From: Aliirhizobium smilacinae
GTDB lineage: Bacteria > Pseudomonadota > Alphaproteobacteria > Rhizobiales > Rhizobiaceae
Assembly (NCBI RefSeq): GCF_006335145.1
Contig: NZ_VDMN01000006.1
Coordinates: 124,001 to 188,000 of the forward strand
Length of the DNA: 64,000 nt
Direction of reading: 5' to 3'
Shown here: in pieces, positions 60,096-64,000 of the stretch
How positions within the stretch are numbered: the stretch's first letter is position 1
Layout: the number at the start of each line of letters is the position of its first letter
Translations under genes and position numbers: made by a program
Notes under the pieces: model-generated
Told to the model about the DNA's origin: nothing
What the model saw: the letters and a program-made list of their open reading frames with translations, nothing else
Database searches by the model: none

Positions 60096-61079
60096 ATGCA
60101 TATTCTTGTTATCGGTGCTGCCGGCATGGTCGGTCGCAAGCTCACCCAGCGTCTCGTTTCGGACGGCGCGCTGCACGGCAAGCCCGTCGATGTGTTGACG
60201 CTGGTCGATGTGATCGAGCCGGAAAAGCCGGCCGGCTTTGCCGGCAAGGTCGTTACGCTCGCCTCGGATTTCAGCCTGCCGGGCGAGGCGGAAAAACTGA
60301 TCGCGACACGGCCTGACGTGATTTTTCATCTGGCCGCGATCGTATCCGGTGAAGCGGAACTTGATTTCGACAAGGGCTACCGCATCAATCTTGACGGCAG
60401 CCGCTTCCTTTTCGATGCCATCAGGCTCGAAAACCAGAAGGATGGTTATTTCCCGCGGGTGGTGTTCACCTCGTCGATTGCCGTTTTCGGTGCGCCGCTG
60501 CCCTATCCGATCCCGGACGATTATTTCCTGACGCCGCTCACCAGCTATGGCACGCAAAAGGCGATCAGCGAGTTGCTGCTTGCAGATTACAGCCGCCGTG
60601 GTTTCTTCGATGGGATCGGCATCCGCCTGCCGACCGTCTGCATCCGTCCCGGCAAGCCGAACAAGGCTGCCTCAGGCTTTTTCTCCGGCATATTGCGCGA
60701 GCCGCTTGTCGGACAGGAGGCGATCCTGCCGGTTTCCGATGACGTACGTCACTGGCACACGTCTCCACGCTCGGCCGTCGGTTTCCTCATTCATGCTGCA
60801 GGGTTGGACCTTTCGAAGCTCGGCTGGCGTCGCAGCCTGTCGATGCCGGGCGTCAGTGCCACGGTCGGTGAGCAGATCGAGGCTTTGCGTCGGGTGGCCG
60901 GCGAAAATGCGGTGAAGCTGATCCGCCGTCAGCCCGACGAGATGATCATGAAGATGGTCGCCGGCTGGGCGCCGGGTTTTGAAGCCAAGCGCGCGACCGA
61001 ACTTGGCTTTACCTCGGAAAAGAATTTCGACGAGATCATCCAGGTTCATATCGAGGACGAGCTGGGAGGCAAGCTATGA
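60096..61079 (+). CDS. SDR dehydrogenase, D-erythronate dehydrogenase (DenD)-like
   Basis: 327-aa extended short-chain dehydrogenase. Cofactor motif MHILVIGAAGMVGRKLTQRL, Ser in VVFTSSIAVFGAPLPYPIPD and catalytic Tyr-Lys in TSYGTQKAISELLLADYSRR. The spacing and the RLPTVCIRPGKPNKAASGFF block resemble DenD, which oxidises D-erythronate at C2. GGGAGG lies before the ATG at 60096. In known DenD pathways an OtnK kinase and OtnC decarboxylase-type aldolase follow; here neither is present. The next gene overlaps by four bases. Confidence 0.88.
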   Translation: MHILVIGAAGMVGRKLTQRLVSDGALHGKPVDVLTLVDVIEPEKPAGFAGKVVTLASDFSLPGEAEKLIATRPDVIFHLAAIVSGEAELDFDKGYRINLDGSRFLFDAIRLENQKDGYFPRVVFTSSIAVFGAPLPYPIPDDYFLTPLTSYGTQKAISELLLADYSRRGFFDGIGIRLPTVCIRPGKPNKAASGFFSGILREPLVGQEAILPVSDDVRHWHTSPRSAVGFLIHAAGLDLSKLGWRRSLSMPGVSATVGEQIEALRRVAGENAVKLIRRQPDEMIMKMVAGWAPGFEAKRATELGFTSEKNFDEIIQVHIEDELGGKL

Positions 61080-61966
61080 CCTCCGAGAGCCGGAAGAAGA
61101 GCATTGCCTTTATCGGCCTCGGCCTGATGGGCGGGCCGATGGCACGGCGGCTTGCCCGCGCCGGTTATCCGATTACGGTGTGGAACCGTGACACGGCAAA
61201 GGCCGCACCGCTCGAAGCCGAGGGGGCGGTTGTTGCTGCCTCGCCCGCCGAGGCCGTGCGTGATGCCGATATCGTCTTCACCATGCTGACCGATGGCAAT
61301 ATCGTCGGTGCGGTGCTGTTCGACGGCGGCGTGGCCGAGGCGATGAAAAAGGGCACTGTTCTTGTCGATACCAGCTCGATCGCCCCGTCGATTGCCCGCG
61401 AGCATTCCGCAAAGCTCGCGGCTATAGGCATCAAACATCTCGACGCCCCCGTTTCCGGCGGCGTCGTCGGTGCCGATGCCGGGACGTTGGCGATCATGGC
61501 TGGTGGCGATGCCGATGTGGTTTCTGGTCTTTCCGAGATCTTTGCCGTGCTCGGCCGCGTCACGCATGTGGGACCGAGCGGCGCGGGGCAGGTGTGCAAA
61601 CTCGCCAATCAGCAGATCGTTGCAGTGACGATCGGCGCTGTGGCCGAGGCGATGATCCTCGTTCAGGCTGGCGGCGCGTCCCGCGAGGCGTTTCGCAATG
61701 CGATCCGCGGCGGATTTGCCGAAAGTCGAATTCTGGAGTTGCACGGCGCGCGGATGGTCGAGCGCAATTTCGAGCCCGGCGGTTCGTCCAACAACCAGCT
61801 GAAAGACCTGAAAACGGTCATGGCACTGGCCGAGGAACTTTCCCTGCAACTGCCTTTGACGCAGGCGGTGACGGGCGAATTTTCCGACTTCGTGTTCGAA
61901 GGAGGCGGAGAAAAGGATCACAGCGGTCTTCTGCTGCATTTCGAAAACATCAACCCGAAGTTCTGA
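61076..61966 (+). CDS. 3-hydroxyisobutyrate-dehydrogenase-family oxidoreductase
   Basis: 296-aa NAD(P)-dependent beta-hydroxyacid dehydrogenase. Rossmann motif SIAFIGLGLMGGPMARRLAR, substrate loop HLDAPVSGGVVGADAGTLAI, catalytic Lys in GAGQVCKLANQQIV. C-terminal helical part complete (NNQLKDLKTVMALAEELSLQ). Start ATG overlaps the stop of the DenD-like gene (ATGA), so translation is coupled. Members include L-threonate dehydrogenase (LtnD), tartronate-semialdehyde reductase and 3-hydroxyisobutyrate dehydrogenase; the neighbour favours a C4 or related sugar acid. Confidence 0.9.
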   Translation: MTSESRKKSIAFIGLGLMGGPMARRLARAGYPITVWNRDTAKAAPLEAEGAVVAASPAEAVRDADIVFTMLTDGNIVGAVLFDGGVAEAMKKGTVLVDTSSIAPSIAREHSAKLAAIGIKHLDAPVSGGVVGADAGTLAIMAGGDADVVSGLSEIFAVLGRVTHVGPSGAGQVCKLANQQIVAVTIGAVAEAMILVQAGGASREAFRNAIRGGFAESRILELHGARMVERNFEPGGSSNNQLKDLKTVMALAEELSLQLPLTQAVTGEFSDFVFEGGGEKDHSGLLLHFENINPKF

Positions 61967-62047
61967 CAACGGGGATAAAGGGTCTATTAAAACCATGAGG
62001 GCGGCATGGTCTGCCTCTCTCCGAGAGATTTAATGCTGCACTGCGGT

Positions 62048-62064
62048 AATATGCCATATTGACA
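62048..62064. promoter_or_regulatory. Palindrome abutting a TTGACA element upstream of the MFS gene
   Basis: AATATG-C-CATATT is a perfect 13-bp palindrome whose last two bases begin a TTGACA (-35-like) element at 62059-62064. No good -10 is visible. This could be a repressor site for the transporter gene. Confidence 0.35.
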
Positions 62065-62241
62065 GTTTAATTAAGGCTGGCATCGGATGGCGTTCGGGCG
62101 TAACACGATCGGACACCCCAAGTCCTTTCAGGGACACCCAACCCCTTGGCGCGGCCCGCGATTGCGATGCCTGGGCACCCTTACGCCGCCGCGCTTTTCA
62201 GAAATGGATCTGCGCTCTTGGATAACACCTTGGCAAAAGAC

Positions 62242-63531
62242 ATGGCCTCGTCGCCCATCGACGAAAAGGTCAGACTGAAATCCATCATCGGCGGTTCCGC
62301 CGGCAATCTGGTCGAATGGTACGACTGGTACGTCTATTCCGCCTTCACCCTTTATTTCGCCCCGGTCTTCTTTCCCTCCGGTGACCAGACAGCCGAACTC
62401 CTGAGTGCCGCGGCCGTCTTTGCCGTCGGCTTCCTGATGCGGCCGATCGGCGCCTGGTTCATGGGCATCTATGCCGACCGCAAGGGCCGCAAGGCCGGCC
62501 TGACGCTCTCCGTCACGCTGATGTGCCTCGGTTCCTTCCTCATCGCGATTGCGCCGGGCTACGAGACGATCGGCATTGCCGCTCCGGCATTGCTGGTGTT
62601 CGCGCGTCTGCTGCAGGGCATTAGCGTTGGCGGCGAATACGGCGCCAGCGCCACCTATCTCAGCGAAATGGCCGGCCGCAACCGGCGCGGTTTCTTCTCC
62701 AGCTTCCAGTATGTGACGCTGATTTCCGGCCAGCTCGTTGCGCTTGCAGTGCTGCTCGTGCTGCAGGCTTTGCTCACGGCCGAACAGTTGCAGTCCTGGG
62801 GCTGGCGTGTGCCGTTCTTCATCGGCGGCCTTCTGGCGATTGTGGTGTTCTACATCCGACGGGGCCTGGCCGAAACGCAATCGTTCAAGAATGCCGATGC
62901 CGATGCGAAGAAATCGTCCGGCGGCTGGGCGCTGTTCACGCGTTATCCGAAGGAAGCCTTCCTCGTCATCGCGCTGACGTCCGGCGGCACGCTCGCCTTC
63001 TACGCCTATACGACTTACCTGCAGAAATTCCTGGTCAACACGTCGGGCTTCAGCAAGGAGACGGCGACCGAGATCACTACCGCGGCGCTGTTCGTCTTCA
63101 TGCTCTGCCAGCCGATCGCCGGCGCCTTGTCCGACAGAATCGGGCGAAAGCCGCTGATGGTCGGGTTCGGTGTTCTCGGCACGCTGTTCACCTATCTGAT
63201 CTTCACTTCGCTTGCCGCGACGACGAACGCCTTCACCGCGTTTCTCCTGTCGCTCGTCGGCCTGCTGATCGTCACCGGTTACACCTCGATCAATGCGGTG
63301 GTGAAGGCCGAGCTGTTTCCGGCGCATATTCGCGCGCTCGGTGTGGCTTTGCCATACGCGCTGGCCAACACGATCTTCGGCGGCACCGCGGAATTCGTGG
63401 CGCTGAAGTTCAAGCAGATGGGCCATGAGAACTGGTTCTTCTGGTATGTGACGATCATGATCGCCATCTCGCTGGTCGTCTATGTGAAGATGCGCGACAC
63501 CAAACATCACAGCCATATCCAGGAAGACTGA
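62242..63531 (+). CDS. MFS metabolite:H+ symporter (KgtP/MHS family)
   Basis: 429-aa transporter of the metabolite:H+ symporter family, close to alpha-ketoglutarate permeases. The N-terminus KSIIGGSAGNLVEWYDWYVY and loop motif GIYADRKGRKAGLTLSVTLM are characteristic, RLLQGISVGGEYGASATYLS is the family signature, and GALSDRIGRKPLMVGFGVLG is the second copy. Twelve helices. The start is uncertain: ATG 62242 (MASSPIDEKV) is given; a TTG at 62218 is possible. Imports a mono- or dicarboxylate; the substrate is not deducible. Not obviously part of the sugar-acid cluster. Confidence 0.9.
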   Translation: MASSPIDEKVRLKSIIGGSAGNLVEWYDWYVYSAFTLYFAPVFFPSGDQTAELLSAAAVFAVGFLMRPIGAWFMGIYADRKGRKAGLTLSVTLMCLGSFLIAIAPGYETIGIAAPALLVFARLLQGISVGGEYGASATYLSEMAGRNRRGFFSSFQYVTLISGQLVALAVLLVLQALLTAEQLQSWGWRVPFFIGGLLAIVVFYIRRGLAETQSFKNADADAKKSSGGWALFTRYPKEAFLVIALTSGGTLAFYAYTTYLQKFLVNTSGFSKETATEITTAALFVFMLCQPIAGALSDRIGRKPLMVGFGVLGTLFTYLIFTSLAATTNAFTAFLLSLVGLLIVTGYTSINAVVKAELFPAHIRALGVALPYALANTIFGGTAEFVALKFKQMGHENWFFWYVTIMIAISLVVYVKMRDTKHHSHIQED

Positions 63532-63575
63532 TTCTCGTCAGTCTGGCTGTTGGACGCTCAAAACTGTTCTTCATC

Positions 63576-63605
63576 GGAGGCGGGCCTGTGGCTCGCCTCC
63601 TTTTT
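63576..63605 (+). terminator. Intrinsic terminator of the MFS gene
   Basis: GGAGGCGGGCC pairs with GGCTCGCCTCC (11-bp arms with one G-T wobble) and is followed by TTTTT. Confidence 0.88.
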
Positions 63606-63838
63606 CGTCTCCAGCACATAATTTTTTTGATGCGGAAACAAGGCTTGTCGCGATATCGGCTTGGAAAAGGAAACCCGCATAAGCCTCGATCAAGGCTGCG
63701 GGTTCAGGGTTTCGCGCATCACCTTCGCGGCCCTGTTTCCCCCGAGTTCCTTACCGCATCTTAAGACTTGGGCGGGCCGCGTTAACCATTTGTTAACCAC
63801 GTCAGCGGTAGACATCGGGCAACGATTTCTTAACGTAG
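63606..63838 (+). promoter_or_regulatory. minC upstream region
   Basis: About 230 bp between the MFS terminator and minC. It contains a short T7 run near 63624, and the CtrA-type box at 63782. Nothing else was identified; no gene is supported here. Confidence 0.45.
63782..63797 (+). promoter_or_regulatory. CtrA box upstream of minC
   Basis: TTAA-N7-TTAAC is a full match to the CtrA consensus, 42 bp before the minC start. A further TTAAC half-site follows at about 63830. CtrA is the cell-cycle master regulator of alphaproteobacteria, and min genes in Sinorhizobium have been placed under its control. Confidence 0.75.
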
Positions 63839-64000
63839 ATGACCAAAGTGCTAACAGACGCTCGCTCCATTCGCATCAAGGGCCGTTCGTTCCTGGCGGT
63901 CGTTCTTTCACCGGATCTTCCGCTGGATCAATGGCTTGACCGCCTCGACGATCTGGCTGCCCGGTCTGCCGGTTTCTTTCTCGACAGGCCCGTCGTTCTC
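63839..64000 (+). CDS. minC: Septum site-determining protein MinC (5' part, cut by window edge)
   Basis: 54 N-terminal residues visible (MTKVLTDARSIRIKGRSFLA, then VVLSPDLPLDQWLDRLDDLA and ARSAGFFLDRPVVL). They match the N-terminal FtsZ-inhibiting domain of rhizobial MinC. MinC blocks Z-ring assembly away from midcell with MinD and MinE, whose genes should follow beyond the window. The start is the ATG at 63839; no strong ribosome site, as is common for this gene. Confidence 0.9.
   Translation, partial: MTKVLTDARSIRIKGRSFLAVVLSPDLPLDQWLDRLDDLAARSAGFFLDRPVVL

Noticed and set aside
63661..63939. 92-codon open frame overlapping minC
   Set aside because: Different frame from the clearly recognisable MinC N-terminus, no ribosome site, covers the CtrA box.
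1..64000. CRISPR arrays, tRNA or rRNA genes, phage or conjugation genes
   Set aside because: None seen: repeats present are isolated palindromic elements without regular spacers, and no clover-leaf or rRNA-like sequence was recognised.

Overview
The window looks like a rhizobial (Rhizobiaceae) genome segment of about 60% GC. Supporting signs are GC-rich mosaic palindromic repeats of the rhizobial intergenic (RIME-like) type at 10.1, 12.4 and 15.3 kb, a MinC N-terminus of rhizobial type at the right edge, FixL/FixJ-style regulators, a consensus EcfG (alphaproteobacterial general stress) promoter and a CtrA box. In sequenced rhizobia minCDE and kdp often sit on a secondary replicon, so a chromid or second chromosome is plausible; that is inference. 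No rRNA, tRNA or CRISPR was recognised.

Layout. 0-2.7 kb: pflB-pflA (anaerobic pyruvate cleavage) on the minus strand behind a perfect FNR/FixK-type box. 2.8-7.1 kb: kdgK-kdgT-yhcH-kduI-kduD, for uptake and catabolism of pectin-derived keto-deoxy sugars. 7.2-9.2 kb: Lrp-type regulator divergent from dadA. 9.3-22.2 kb: a potassium island with three small ORFs, a 27-aa ORF plus kdpF, kdpA, a 55-aa ORF, kdpB, kdpC, kdpD, kdpE, a frameshifted EIIA-Ntr-like gene, then corA and kup on the other strand. 22.4-29.6 kb: a DapA-fold protein lacking catalytic residues, a GAF-Fis regulator with its aldehyde dehydrogenase, a DUF779 protein, and a YdeP-type molybdopterin oxidoreductase with a small partner. 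30-34 kb: membrane PQQ glucose dehydrogenase and a FAD/NAD(P) protein. 34-35.3 kb: an IS110-family transposase beside hairpin-rich repeats. 35.3-41.2 kb: a sarcosine/dimethylglycine-dehydrogenase-like enzyme, a K+ channel with a zinc ribbon, and ethanolamine ammonia-lyase EutBC.

41.2-48.6 kb is a regulatory and stress block: FixL-like kinase, small acidic protein, Dps, a cNMP-binding domain fused to a thioredoxin-reductase-like flavoprotein without its redox cysteines, a small membrane protein, a UBP zinc finger protein, a single receiver, a FixJ-like regulator, an AraC regulator and a second receiver behind the EcfG promoter. 48.6-53.5 kb: agmatinase-family hydrolase and class III aminotransferase, divergent from an enolase-superfamily dehydratase/racemase and an EamA exporter. 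53.5-62.0 kb: a sugar-acid-type catabolic cluster (TRAP transporter, FAH-fold enzyme, GntR regulator, FAD-linked 2-hydroxyacid dehydrogenase, DenD-like and 3-hydroxyisobutyrate-dehydrogenase-like enzymes) with related palindromes at two promoters. 62.2-63.5 kb: an MFS metabolite:H+ symporter. 63.8 kb to the end: start of minC.

The strongest leads are the potassium island with its small proteins and broken EIIA-Ntr gene, the cNMP-flavoprotein/UBP/FixLJ block, the potassium channel with a zinc ribbon, the DapA-like protein that has lost its Schiff-base lysine, and the palindrome-linked sugar-acid pathway that lacks the usual kinase.
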